Source: Rutpela maculata (Eukaryota; Arthropoda; Insecta; Coleoptera; Cerambycidae). From it: DNA of 64,000 bases. The notes below the pieces were generated by a model, which searched no databases, was not told where the DNA came from, and worked only from the letters and a program-made list of their open reading frames with translations. Made by a program: the position numbers and the translations under genes. Of this stretch, positions 45,971 through 57,004 are shown piece after piece. The DNA is taken from contig OW386285.2 of NCBI GenBank assembly GCA_936432065.2, positions 264,252,317 through 264,316,316 on the forward strand, in the 5' to 3' direction. Position 1 is the first letter of the stretch. Each line of letters starts with the position of its first letter.

Positions 45971-45980
45971 ATTTAATGTG

Positions 45981-46168
45981 GTTTTAAACATAAACACACC
46001 ACATATCGTAGACAACCCCCAAATCCAAAGCCAAGGCTGCCCGGAAGAACGCAGACATACATCCACACCCACCGATGTTGTCAGTACCGGGGCTCGAACC
46101 CAGAACGCGATAGTCGGTCAGCATATTCGCCACTTAATACGCCTTAACCGACTGCGCTACCGTGCCGG
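45981..46168 (-). mobile_element. tRNA-derived SINE with 9-bp duplication
   Basis: Flanked by TTTAATGTG at 45972-45980 and 46169-46177. The minus strand starts CCGGCACGGTAGCGCAGTCGG, containing an A box (TAGCGCAGTCGGTTAAGGC), and about 50 bp later a B box (GGTTCGAGCCCC), a tRNA-like Pol III promoter. A ~100-bp non-tRNA body follows. The 66-codon plus-strand frame across it is chance. Confidence 0.78.
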
Positions 46169-47266
46169 TTTAATGTGATAGATTCTACAATAATTTGTAT
46201 TTTGAAGCGAAATACTTCAAAATACAAAGGATGTTTTACCTAATACTATTAATTATTATATTAGATTATTTAGAAATAAAACATCAATGTGAATAAAAGA
46301 AATAGGTAACTTATCAGTATGAAAGTTTTCCTTGCTTAATACCTAAATAATGTATATCAAACAATAAAATAAGAAAAAATATGTGCAGAAAAAGATAGAC
46401 TTATAAAAGGTATGAATGTAATAGGTAATGTTAAACATTAATCTGTTCACCGAATGGAAATTTATGTCCATTTTTTTTTCATAAAGAGATTAATTGACGT
46501 AATTCATACGGCTACCTGATTTCCGAAAACAATGAAAAATCTTGGCCAATATTTTGGAGTACCTATCGTTTTTGATTATTGAATTTCTGATCTGAGCGTG
46601 AAAGTTATTTTTGTAATAAGTCTATTTTTTTTTAATTTCACAAAATTAATATATTAGAACATGCTAATATATTAGAAGCAGGCCGTCAATATAAATTTAA
46701 AAATCTGATAATTTCTTTTCAGTATGAAGGTTTCGCTTGAGTAATACCCAAATAATGTATAGATATAAGGGTGCGTTCCCTAAAAAAATGATAACATTTT
46801 AGTTCTAAAAATCTGATTCTGTGCAGAGGGGCACATGAAGGTCCTGATTTTTGGTTTTTCGCTCATATCTCGAAAACGGTTAGCCCTAATCAAAAAGTGG
46901 CTATATGCAAAATTAAAGCTGACTAAATTTTCTACAATAATGTTTCTATTAATTTTTTTTCGTATCTGTTATGGTTCAGTAATGAATTGTATAACTTTTG
47001 ACTGTATTCTAACTTTATTATAAATTTATTATAAATTGAAAATAAATTTTAATAATCATCGTAGAAAAACATTTCTTGTAAGATATCCGTTTCACAGCAA
47101 ACTGAACTGAAATACCGAATAAAAAATGTCTTTGCGTCTGTAAGTGTGTGTGTGCGTATATATCTATATGTGCGTAGAAACCATTCATTGACTGGACTAT
47201 ATTTACATTTAGGCATATAAGTAATATATTTATACATCAACGTCAAATTAATAAATTGAATTTTTC
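46169..47266. other. Intronic AT-rich stretch, no gene
   Basis: Two partial direct copies of a GTATGAAGGTTT...AATACC(C/T)AAATAATGTATA segment (46318-46360 and 46722-46765). Otherwise nothing recognised. Confidence 0.4.
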
Positions 47267-47432
47267 ATGTCAATATTTCTTTAATTTGTACAGTTTTAGT
47301 GAGAGGAAAGGTGTAGTGTAAAGTAAATCTCATAAATAATTCTCATGGTCTTAAGTTTTTGAAATTTAGGTTTCTTGTGTGATTTCTCATTGAGGTCTCT
47401 AAGCGCCTAAAGCTTATATTATTTTAAAATCT
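47267..47432. repeat. ~165-bp dispersed repeat, copy 1
   Basis: GTCAATATTTCTTTAATTTGTAC to AAGCGCCTAAAGCTTATATT, repeated in the same orientation at 53793-53958 with moderate divergence. Confidence 0.7.
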
Positions 47433-47944
47433 GTGTAATGAATTCATTAATGCTCCACTTTTAGTTTTGAATTATTTTTTATTTCTACTTTTTCATTCTA
47501 CTCTATATTATTTTATTCTCTTACGATAACACTTTAGTTCCAAATATGTGATTATTATACTCTTCGAAAAAACGAAGAGCATATATTCTGAATAACTTTC
47601 AAAATGTCCGTCTGTTCGTCCGTCCGTCACGTTTCTTGTAAGCACGATAACTTAAGAAAGAAAAGTCCGACTATATTGAAATCTACAAAGTAAGTTGGCG
47701 TTAGCTAGAGGAAGAACCCTATTGAAAAAAATCCATCAGTAAATAAAAAAGTTATTAATCATTTAAATTAAAAAAAATTTTTCTTAATTTTTGTCACTTG
47801 TACTTAAATAGAAATCTTGCGAAATGTTATTCTCTTTATTTTTTTTTTGTTTATACATTTTACTAATATACATATTTCATAATAATATATCCTTTGAAAT
47901 ATAATTCTCGAATGAACACATTACAGACAATTTTTGCAGTAATG

Positions 47945-48812
47945 TGTGATGGTCTAATGGCTAAAGCTTTGCCTTGTGGTGCAGCATACCGGTCACGACA
48001 ATGCGAAAATTGAAAGTTTTAGAACATAAATTCATGCGCCTCATTTCTGACTCCTGCAGGTACACCTCTCTCAGAGATTTATATGATCGTTGTCTCGACA
48101 TAACGCCACTAGCGGACTAGGTCCAAGAAATATCTCAAAAATTCTATCAATTGAAACTGGGCGATAGTCCGCTAACCCGCAACATAATCCGAATCAGACA
48201 GCAACCTCTACTTTAGTCATCTTTCCTATACGACAACTTCTTATTTCCCCACCTTTAATCTTTACTCAAACCTATAACCTAACCTTTGTATTCTCTTTAC
48301 ATGTTCTATTTGTTCTTTTGTCCTTTTTTGTTTCTAAATTTCATTTAGACCAATAAATTATTTGAAAACCCAAACATCTTTTATTTTCCACGATATTTTC
48401 CTTGCGGACGGAAGACCACCAGGGTGGGGAATTACTTTGAACCGGTTTTTTCGTTGAGTTTTATTTTCCCGTACCGGTAATAAAAATTCTATAAGTGCGT
48501 GTGTGCAACGACCGATTTTAAGCGTTACTTTCAATTATCTTTAAACATTTTTATATGTCCCATTGTAATAAATTGTTAATGTTAAGTTTTTAGTTTCTAA
48601 GACAGGAGCATCGACCCCTTGCATTTTTATCGTCGTCAAAACCGAACCGGACCTGCCCCGCCCAGCCCCACATTCACCACGGCGCTGCACTCCGTGATTG
48701 TCTAGCTGGCTCCGGGCCAAGTCCTGGCTAGGTGCATATTTGTAAATATTTAATTTTAATAAATATCTGTTGAGCTTGAGCTTGAGCAATCCAAAGGTCG
48801 TGTGTACGAATC
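47945..48812 (+). mobile_element. tRNA-Ser-like repeat interrupted by a LINE 3' end
   Basis: TGATGGTCTAATGGCTAAAG at 47947 looks like the 5' half, and AATCCAAAGGTCGTG...ACGAATCCC at 48789-48812 like the 3' half, of the tRNA-Ser-like repeat also seen at 15302-15372. The DNA between carries a LINE C-terminal fragment (about 47998-48230) and a run of GAGCTT units (48772-48786), possibly its tail. The interruption model is inference. Confidence 0.4.
47998..48375 (+). pseudogene. C-terminal fragment of a Jockey/I-like LINE
   Basis: Reads KLKVLEHKFMRLISDSCRYT, SLRDLYDRCLDITPLAD, a TAG, then EISQKFYQLKLGDSPLTRNI. This is the post-RT segment of non-LTR elements, where a KLQ-x3-NK-x-LR and a DL...I...F-x-KL pattern is typical. 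It ends in an AT-rich untranslated part with CAATAAATTATTTG. 5'-truncated and broken. Confidence 0.6.
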
Positions 48813-49077
48813 CCTGAAAGGGTGGTTGTTTTTTTTTTCATTTTTTTTTTCACAACAAAGTTTTTATCACAAAATTTAGAATGTCCAAAAACTAACATTA
48901 TTTACAAGAAAACTGCGAAGAGTATCCTATATAATGTGTAACAATTATATACAAAGCTCAATAAAACGGCGAAGAGTATAATGCTTCCACTAGTTTATAT
49001 TTATAAATATAATATATTCACCAACGTGTACTAAAATCTATTTGAAAAGTGTGTATGGCAGTGGTATTTTTACTTAC

Positions 49078-49263
49078 AAGTGGGCACTGGAGGGCATGGC
49101 GGATCAGCACAAGCAAGATCTTCAAGATGGCACTCTAAGGCATTTGGACATTTGACGTCATCACATGGATCTCTACAGCGACACAAAGGACATCCATCTT
49201 TAGAGAGAGCAAATCCGTGTGGGCAAAACATTCGACAAGTGTGATCGGCACAAGATTTGGGTG
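49078..49263 (-). CDS. Exon A: antistasin-like domain of the multi-domain inhibitor gene
   Basis: First exon of the host gene visible in transcript order. It is bounded by a cag acceptor (49266-49264) and a gtaagt donor (from 49077), 186 bp, phase 1 at both ends. The peptide has the antistasin-type spacing CADHTC-x3-C-x2-GF-x5-GC-x2-C-x-C, then a second Cys-rich stretch starting DPCDDVKC and ending PPCPPVPT, whose final Cys is completed by the next exon. Antistasin-type modules are known as small disulphide-rich serine-protease inhibitors; inhibition by this copy is inferred. The exon has an acceptor, so earlier exons and the signal peptide lie upstream. I found none between 49264 and 64000. 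Confidence 0.88.
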
Positions 49264-50164
49264 CTGAAACAAAAGAAATATTTGAATATAACACAAAGAT
49301 GGGTGTTTACAGATTTAAATTCAATTGTCTTGATGTAAACAAGGTGCTGACTCGGCTAGAAACTAAAAATAAGGTGTGCACACACCATGTAAAGTTAACT
49401 AGATGAAAAACTGCACTTGAGATGCCGAGGTCATCAGTAATAGTTTTTCAATTTAAAATTTAGACATTTCACGCAATTCTATAAAGTATTGTTCGAGGAT
49501 AATGGGTTTTATTGTTAGGAATGTTCTCAAATAGGCAAGTTAAATTTCAATTACCTACTAAATACAGCCTTAAGAGCAATCATTATAAATCAGCAGGTGG
49601 GCTTATTGAATTTCGCTTAAAAATGATAAATTTTTAGCTATCATTGCCAAAATCTTAATAATCATCTCTCGATAATTCAGTTTGGTTGTTGAAACGTCAT
49701 TATGTTATGCGATATTTTTATTTTTGAAGTATCAGATCAAAGGTTGCAACTCTATTCACCCACGTTTGTTTTATTAAAATTTTAATATTTATATAGAGCG
49801 TCTCAGATTTAAAGGGACATAGTGTAGTGGAAGGTAGCACACTTAGCTGCATTCAGAACACATCAAACTATCCCTTGAATGATAATCGTTTTTGAGATAC
49901 GGGGTGTTTTACCACTCTTGACTAATATTTTTTCCGCCATATTTTTGGATTTGAATAAAATTTGGTACAAATATTATCTCTCTTACTCTTTTAGTTAAAT
50001 AAAAAAAATTGCAGGACCGGACTCAATTTTTATAACTTTGCTCTCAGTGCCGTTAATATAAGTGTATATGTCAAATATTTGATGGGACGTGTACGTGTAT
50101 GTTAAGTCAAGCTGGAAGTATAGTAACGACAAAAAAATTTTAAAAACTTTTTATTGTCCAATAG

Positions 50165-50590
50165 GCTTAAAATGTCATGAAACGTCGAGATTTTAAGTTT
50201 GAGCGAAAAAAAATTTCTGTCTGTCTGTCGGTCCGTCTGTCTGTCTGTCGGTCTGTCTGTCTGTAACTTTTTTTGTGCGCACGTTTACTCTGGCACCGTT
50301 TAAGATATTGACTTGAAATTTGGTACACATATGTACTTTAACGAGATCTAGAACTAGATTATATTTTCATCTTGTTCCGTCGAAGGGTTGGGGGGAAAAT
50401 TGGGGTAAATTTGGGGTAAATGGGTAAATCAAGCAGGAAAGGGTCCATAAAATTGGTATTTAGCATATACAAGAGAAGCTAAGGTCCCAAAAAAAGTTTT
50501 GGCATTAGCCACCCCCATTACCACCCCCACCTCCTTATTAAAGGAGATGAAAAAAAATTGTGATTTAGTGTATGTACAGGAACCAGAAAC
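50165..50590 (+). repeat. CTGTCTGT-family repeat, copy 2
   Basis: AATGTCATGAAACGTCGAGA, a long CTGTCTGTCGGTC run, GAACTAGATTATATTTTCAT and GCTAAGGTCCC match the interior of 20366-20932 in order. The terminal inverted repeats of that copy were not found here. Confidence 0.6.
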
Positions 50591-50730
50591 CTCAAAATAT
50601 TTTTTTACTTCATCCACCCCCCACTACCACCCCCCTCTACCACCCCCCTATCACCACCACAGACAAATATTATGGGTTATTCAGAATTCTATGACTACCA
50701 CAATGATATGAAAATTTTTACTCTACTATA

Positions 50731-53651
50731 GCGGAGAGGATCTGGTTTTAAAATGAAACCAACTTTTCAAAAATTTTTTTTTGACAATCCGGTTACACGC
50801 GTTCTCTTTTATCATGTTATCAAGTTAGTCCAGCTTAATCACACGAGGTGGGGCAGGAATTCGCATTTAAAATTCGCAAAAACACGTTTTTCCACGATAA
50901 TTTTGTTATTATTGACTTGACGAAAAAAAAGTTAAATTAAAAATTGAAGACCTCACAGAAGCGCATAATCTGGTTTTTTTTCAAATCGGACGGTAACTCT
51001 TCGTGAAACTTTTTTTTTAAAATACGCGTTTTTTTGCCGTAACACTAATATACAAAGAAGTAATTCCTTAATTTTTTCACGAAAAAATGAAGTTAGGGGG
51101 GGCTGAGATTTTTGTGAGGTAGGTGAAATAGATAAGAATTGATGGAGCCAGAGGATGGGGGTGGTGGGCCAATTAGGGGAGCGGGAGGAGGTAGAGATAG
51201 AAAAATTATTCAACCTCCCCGAACTTTTTTCCCTGCCGTGCGATTTTGAAAATCCAAAATGGACTTTGTTCGCTGTTATCTCTAGTATTTGACTGATTAT
51301 TTTTTAGAATTTTTTTCAAATAAACAAATTTGCGAGAGGGGAAAAACTTTTTGCATTTTTTCCAAATGCGTTTTTTTACGTAGGAAAAGGGTTCAGAGGA
51401 GAAACTTTTTTACAGGTAAGTGAAGATCTATTTTATCTTTATTTAAAAAAAATATCGCAATCCAAACAATAGGAAGGGAGGGGGAGCGGCATAGTGGGTT
51501 TGCAGGAATAAAGGGTTAAGGAAAAGAGATAGGTACTTCGGACCTTGATATTCGTCAATATAAATCTTTTTTCCATCTTAATATTTTATCAATCTACCTT
51601 TATCAAATATTAAACTTACAGATAATTATTTAATGCCGTCACGAGTTTTCGCGGCCCATTTCTCTAGTTTTAGGTGTCTATTGGATATATAAAACAATTA
51701 TTTTTCTGTTTAACTCGCTCTAATTTAGAAACGGCACAATGGATTACTCTAAAATTTATCGTGTTATCACTATATATTTGTTAATAAAATATGTTAATAT
51801 GCAGGTCAAATTTTAATAAGTGTAGAAATCATTACTTTTTTTTTAAGGCTATGTCGAAAATTTGCATTCTCAAATGTAACATGCGGGAAATTTTTATCTT
51901 TCGAAATAAATACCAAGTATATCGAGGGCATATGAAGTTAAAAGATTGGCGTAACTTTTTTATTTGAAACTTTTTTTTCTAGCATTAGCAATTTTCGAGA
52001 AAATTGTAAATCAGTGATTGTTGGCCCGGTACTGCAATTAATTGCTATTAGACTTCCACGTTCTTTAAATGATCCCTTTATCATCAAATAAGTTTTGATT
52101 TCTAAAAGTGTCACCTCTTCACGGTTGGTAAATTAAAAACTTAAAAAACTAGAGTAAAAATCATGCTCCTCGCCGATTTGTTTAATATTTTATTTAATTG
52201 TTGCACATTCTTTAGAATACTATTTCCAGTTTTTTGGAAATGTTAATTTTTGAACATTTTAAATCTTATATTGACGACTTATTTGATAACACACTTGTCG
52301 GTATAAAAAAAAGTAAAAAGGAGCAAGTACGTCTATAATACCTGCCTGTGTTTCAAACTTGCCATCCTTGGATTTCAAGCTATAATTCTACCTGTTACAT
52401 CACCATACTCTATTTCCGAAAGCGATAATATTGCTAATATAATGTCACTATTTGAAAATCATGTCCACGTTTTAATATTATATTGTTATGAAATATATAT
52501 TAGTAAAATATATAAATAAATGATAGAAAATAGCATTTAAAAAAAATTCTATTCAATTACAAATCTAAAAAATCAGAGAACAATTTTTTTAATTTTAAAT
52601 GATTAATAACTTTTTATTTACCGATCGATTTTGTTAAAAAACAAATTATGTTTATTTTAAGCATTTTTAATGTTATAACGCTAACTTAGTCGTTAAAGTA
52701 CTCGTCCGAATCTAAGGTTTGTGCCATGTGTACACTATAGTAATAGCACAACTTATTTATAAACTGCCATTTTGGCAGTTTAATATTTGATAAAATATTA
52801 AGATGAAAAATAGATTTATATTGCCGAATATCAAGGTTCGAAGTCCCTATCCCTTTTCCTTAACCCTTTATTCCCGAAAACGCATTATGCCTGTTTCCTC
52901 CCTTCCTATTGCTTGGATTGCGATAATTTTCTTTTGAATAAAGATAAAAAAGATCTTCACTTACCTGTAAAAAATTTCTCCTCTGAATCCTTTCCTACGT
53001 AAAAAAATGCATTTGAAAAAAAATGCAAAAGTTTTTCCCCTCTCACAAATTTGTTTATTTGAAAAAAATAATAATAATAATCAGTCAAATACTAGAGATA
53101 ACATCGAACAAATTCCATTTTTGTTTTTCAAAATCGCACGACAGGGAAAAAGTTCGGGGAGGTTGAATAATTCTCCTTTCCATACCTCCTCCCCCTCCCC
53201 TAATTGGCCCGCCACCCCCATCCTCCGGCTCCATCAATTCTTATCTATTTCCACTACCTCAAAAAAATCTCAGCCCCGTAACTCCTTTTTCTCGTGAAAA
53301 AATTAAGGAATTACTTTTTTGTATATTAGTGTTACGGCAAAAAAACGCACATTTAAAAAAAAATCAGGAAAAGTTACCGTTTGATTTGGAAAAAACCAGA
53401 TTATGCGCTTCCGCGGGGTCTTCAATTTTTAATTTAACTTTTTTTCGTCAACTCAATAATAACAAAGTTATCGTGAAAAAAACGTGTCTTTGCGAATTTT
53501 AAATGCAAATTCCTGTTCCACCTCATGTGATTAAGCTGAACTAACTTGATAACATGATAAAAGAGAACGAGTGTAACCGAATTGTCAAAAAAAAATTCAT
53601 TAAAAAAAGTTGGTTTCAAAACTATTCCTTTTCTCGCCAGATCCGCTCCAG
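50731..53651. mobile_element. 2.9-kb foldback element with ~865-bp arms
   Basis: Arms 50731-51592 and 52787-53651 are inverted copies along their full length. Landmarks: TTATCATGTTATCAAGTTAGT, GACTTGACGAAAAAAAAGTT, CTCATCAATT-type GATGGAGCCAGAGG, CTCTAGTATTTGACTG, ATTTTATCAA and complements. The spacer (51593-52786) is AT-rich with a tRNA-Ser-like piece at 52345-52412. Open frames in the arms are coincidental. No transposase. Confidence 0.8.
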
Positions 53652-53792
53652 CATATTTACAAGTTTAGAAAAGTGCACGCCAAATACAAAGTGTCGATTC
53701 TGCGAAAAGTTTAAATAAAAGGATTATAGTAAATAATCTACTTGAATGAAATTTCTCGCAAGGGAGGAAAATTAATGAATTAAATTTTTTGA

Positions 53793-53958
53793 TACGTCAA
53801 TATTTCTTTAATTTGTACATTTTTAGTGGGGGGAAGGGTATAGTATAAAATAAATTTAACTCGTAAATAACTCTTGTTCTTGTTTCTTTTTAAAATTTCG
53901 GTTTCTTGTGTGACTTCTCATTGAGGTCTCCAAGCGCCTAAAGCTTATATTATTTTCA
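53793..53958. repeat. ~165-bp dispersed repeat, copy 2
   Basis: Direct copy of 47267-47432. Both end with AAGCGCCTAAAGCTTATATTATTTT. Confidence 0.7.
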
Positions 53959-54445
53959 AACGTAGATATTAAAATCTTACCTGCACATTCAATTAATTTT
54001 AAAGAATCCAGTTCAACAAATTTCGATAAATACTTTGCATAACTATATTAGATAGGTGTGAGCTGGAATATTACTATAAATTGTGAATGAATTAAATAAA
54101 ATAGGCGCACTAATGTCAAAAGATTAGCAAAATGGTAAATAAGTCAGAGAGAATGAAAGAATTTGAAGTTTATCTTTAAATTTTATGTGCTGTTGACATT
54201 TGTTAGTGTGGAATACTGGTTTTTATTTTTGCGGTAAATACAGGGTCAACAAGAAAATATGTTTGTTTTTTGTCTGATCCAAAAACGATGTTTACATACT
54301 GATACTATAGTTATCTATATTATTAAATATATATTTAATTTTGTTTATATATTCATCATTAAGAATTTTTATGTAAACGTGTTAAGTATACGGGGTGATG
54401 TTGAAATCAAACACATTCCACGTTTGTCTTTATTTCTTTAATATA

Positions 54446-55300
54446 CAGTGTGTTTCACTTCTCGTGAAGACATCCCTGTATTTTTTTTATTTGTTGCCGA
54501 ATTAATTTCAAATTTTTATCAGCCATACAAGTCCATAAGGTGACTTTATTCAACACATAAATGCCGTCTAAATCTAAAACGCCGGCCTACTGCGATAAAA
54601 AGAAAATGTCAATTTTCGAGAAATCATAGTAGGCTTAGAGATAGACAAAAATTTTGTTAATAAAAGTTGTTCAGAATCACTTGATATGCCCCCCTGTAAA
54701 ATTTTGTGAAAATCGGAATATTTTCAAAAAAAAATTTTTGTTTCACTTCTCGTGAAGACACCCCTGTATCTTTTTTTATTTGTGGCCGAATTAATTTCAA
54801 ATTTTTATCAGCCATACAAGTCCATAAAGTGACTTTATTCAATACATAAATGCCGTTTAAATCTAAAACGCCGGCCTACTGCGATAAAAAGAAAATATCA
54901 ATTTTCGAGAAATCATAGTAGGCTTAGAGATAGACAAAAATTTTGTTAACAAAAGTTGTTCGGAATCACTTGATATGCCCCCCTGTAAAATTTTCTGAAA
55001 ATTGGAATATTTTCAAAAAAAAAATTTTTGTTTCACTTCTCGTGAAGACACCCCTGTATCTTTTTTATTTGTGGCCGAATTAATTTCAAATTTTTATCAG
55101 CCATACAACTCCATAAGGTGACTTTATTCAACACATAAATGCCGTCTAAATCTAAAACGCCTGCCTACTGCGATAAAAAGAAAATGTTAATTTTCGAGAA
55201 ATCATAGTAGGCTTAGAGATAGACAAAAATTTTGTTAATGAAAGTTGTTCAGGATCACTTCATACGCCCCATGTCGTCTAAATCTAAAATGCCGGCCTTA
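54446..55300. repeat. Left terminal array, three ~290-bp units plus a fragment
   Basis: Units start at the motif TTTCACTTCTCGTGAAGACA at 54453, 54741 and 55031, spacing 290. Each contains GGTGACTTTATTCAA, CCGTCTAAATCTAAAA and CCTACTGCGATAAAAAG. A short scrap of a fourth unit (GTCTAAATCTAAAATGCCGGCC) is at 55273. The motif is itself an imperfect dyad, TTCAC-TTCTC-GTGAA. Confidence 0.9.
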
Positions 55301-55558
55301 GAATAATTAAAATTAAAATCTAATTACTTTAATGAGTTTTAACATCTGTCAAGAATATGTAGGTTGGCAGGATGCTGTCATATAACGAATTCTTTTTGAA
55401 TTAAATTGGTGGCCCTGAAAAGGGCCGTTGTTTTTACAGAGAAGACTACTAATAATGAATGATAATATTGTCGGAAAAAAAAATACAGATAAAGCAAAAG
55501 CCGCAGTGTTAGAATAGTTCAAAAATAAAAGAAGTTAATGGTTTTTTTTACTTATTTA

Positions 55559-56617
55559 TTATATTGCGCCCCTTTCCACTAACCCACCCTCAAGTGTAAT
55601 ACACTTCTCAATCCGTTTTCTGTTATTTTTTACAACTCTTCGCAGTTCTTGAGCTGTAACTTCTAAACATGCTTGCCTTATCCTCTCACAAAGCTGCTCT
55701 ATATTTTGAGGTCTGGTCATATAAACTTTGTTTTTAATGTGACTCCAAAAATAAAAATCCATTGGAGTGAGATCAGGTGATCTGGGTGGCCGATGTATTA
55801 AAGGGCTATTTCGTCCTATCCATCTTTGGGGAAAATGTTCATTCATCCATGCTCTCACTACTACGGAATTGTGGATAGATGCTCCGTCGAGTTGAAAATA
55901 CAATTGTTCCAAAGGAAAATCAACAATTGCATTCCAAAGATCATTATTTAAAAATTCTAGCAAATTTAACGCATTTATATTTTGAAAAAAGAAAAACGGC
56001 CCTATTATTGTTTCGTTAAAAATTCCGCACCACACATTTACTTTCTGGGAATATTGCCTTTTACAATTTATTATCCAATCAGGATTTTCTACTGCCCAGA
56101 ACCTAGAGTTTTGTGATGACACTACCCCGTTGGTGGAGAAAGTTGCCTCGTCCGTGAAAATTACTTTCTTCAAGAAGTCTCTATTGTTTAAATAATTACC
56201 TTGGATCCATAAACAATATTCTAATCTTCTCTCTTCATCACCTTCCTCCAAGGTATGTAAAAATTTTGGTTTAAACGGTTGTAGCTTATGGCGTTTTAAA
56301 CATCTCCAAATTTTTGATGCCGACAAATTAAGGTCACGAGCCATATTTCGAAGACTGGTAGTGGGATTGGCGTTAAACGCCGCTAATATAACATTATCAT
56401 CTCCGTGATTTCGATTAAGATGTACTCTCGGTTTAAGCACATTGCCAGTTGTATTGAACAAGTGACATATTCTTGCTACGGTACCATGGTGTATTGGTTG
56501 TCTTAGAGGATGTCTTAAATTAAATTCTTCTGCTGCTTCTCTTGAAGACCGTACATTTTCACCGACTATCTTTATTATTTCAATTTTTTCATCAGTAGTT
56601 AAAAGTATTCTAACCAT
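55559..56617 (-). CDS. Mariner/IS630-superfamily transposase (DD37D), apparently intact
   Basis: 352 residues from the ATG at 56617. An upstream in-frame ATG at 56749 would add 44 hydrophobic residues not typical of the family, so the inner start (MVRILLTTDEKIEII) is preferred. Residues 1-60 form a DUF4817-like helix-turn-helix (SSREAAEEFNLRHPLRQPI, HGTVARI); 75-115 a second one (TTSLRNMARDLNLSASKIWR). Catalytic Asp: D156 (IFTDEATFS), D244 (FQLDGASIHN) and D282 (PPRSPDLTPMDFYFW), with 37 residues between the last two. The length is normal for the family and there are no stops. It cuts and pastes the element at TA sites (known for the superfamily). Confidence 0.92.
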   Translation of the reverse strand: MVRILLTTDEKIEIIKIVGENVRSSREAAEEFNLRHPLRQPIHHGTVARICHLFNTTGNVLKPRVHLNRNHGDDNVILAAFNANPTTSLRNMARDLNLSASKIWRCLKRHKLQPFKPKFLHTLEEGDEERRLEYCLWIQGNYLNNRDFLKKVIFTDEATFSTNGVVSSQNSRFWAVENPDWIINCKRQYSQKVNVWCGIFNETIIGPFFFFQNINALNLLEFLNNDLWNAIVDFPLEQLYFQLDGASIHNSVVVRAWMNEHFPQRWIGRNSPLIHRPPRSPDLTPMDFYFWSHIKNKVYMTRPQNIEQLCERIRQACLEVTAQELRRVVKNNRKRIEKCITLEGGLVERGAI

Positions 56618-57004
56618 TATGAGAAAAGATATGAAATAAGGAAACTTTAGTATGAATAAAATTATTAAAACAAGAAAAACTAACAAACTCCACAGAAAAT
56701 AACAACAATCACTTCTGTCATGAAAGCAATGACGAAATAAATAAAACAATACATATTGACAGTTAATTTCACGGCACTCTTTACATTCAACGCAATAAAA
56801 CCGTCCATGTTCCTAAATTTCTGAGCCGATAAGAAGGAAGGATATGATGGAGAGTTACTCCTCCAGAAGAGAGATAACAAAAAGAAAAAAAGAAAAGATA
56901 TTACATTCAACTTGATATGTAAAAATAAAAAGCCCTTTTAGTGTTTTATTGAATGCTGATTTTTGTTCACAACTTTCATTTGTTGGAAAAAGTTCTCTTT
57001 ATGT

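Noticed and set aside
56617..56749. Longer transposase start at 56749 giving 396 residues
   Set aside because: The extra 44 residues are hydrophobic and unlike family N-termini; MVRILLTTDEK is the usual kind of start.
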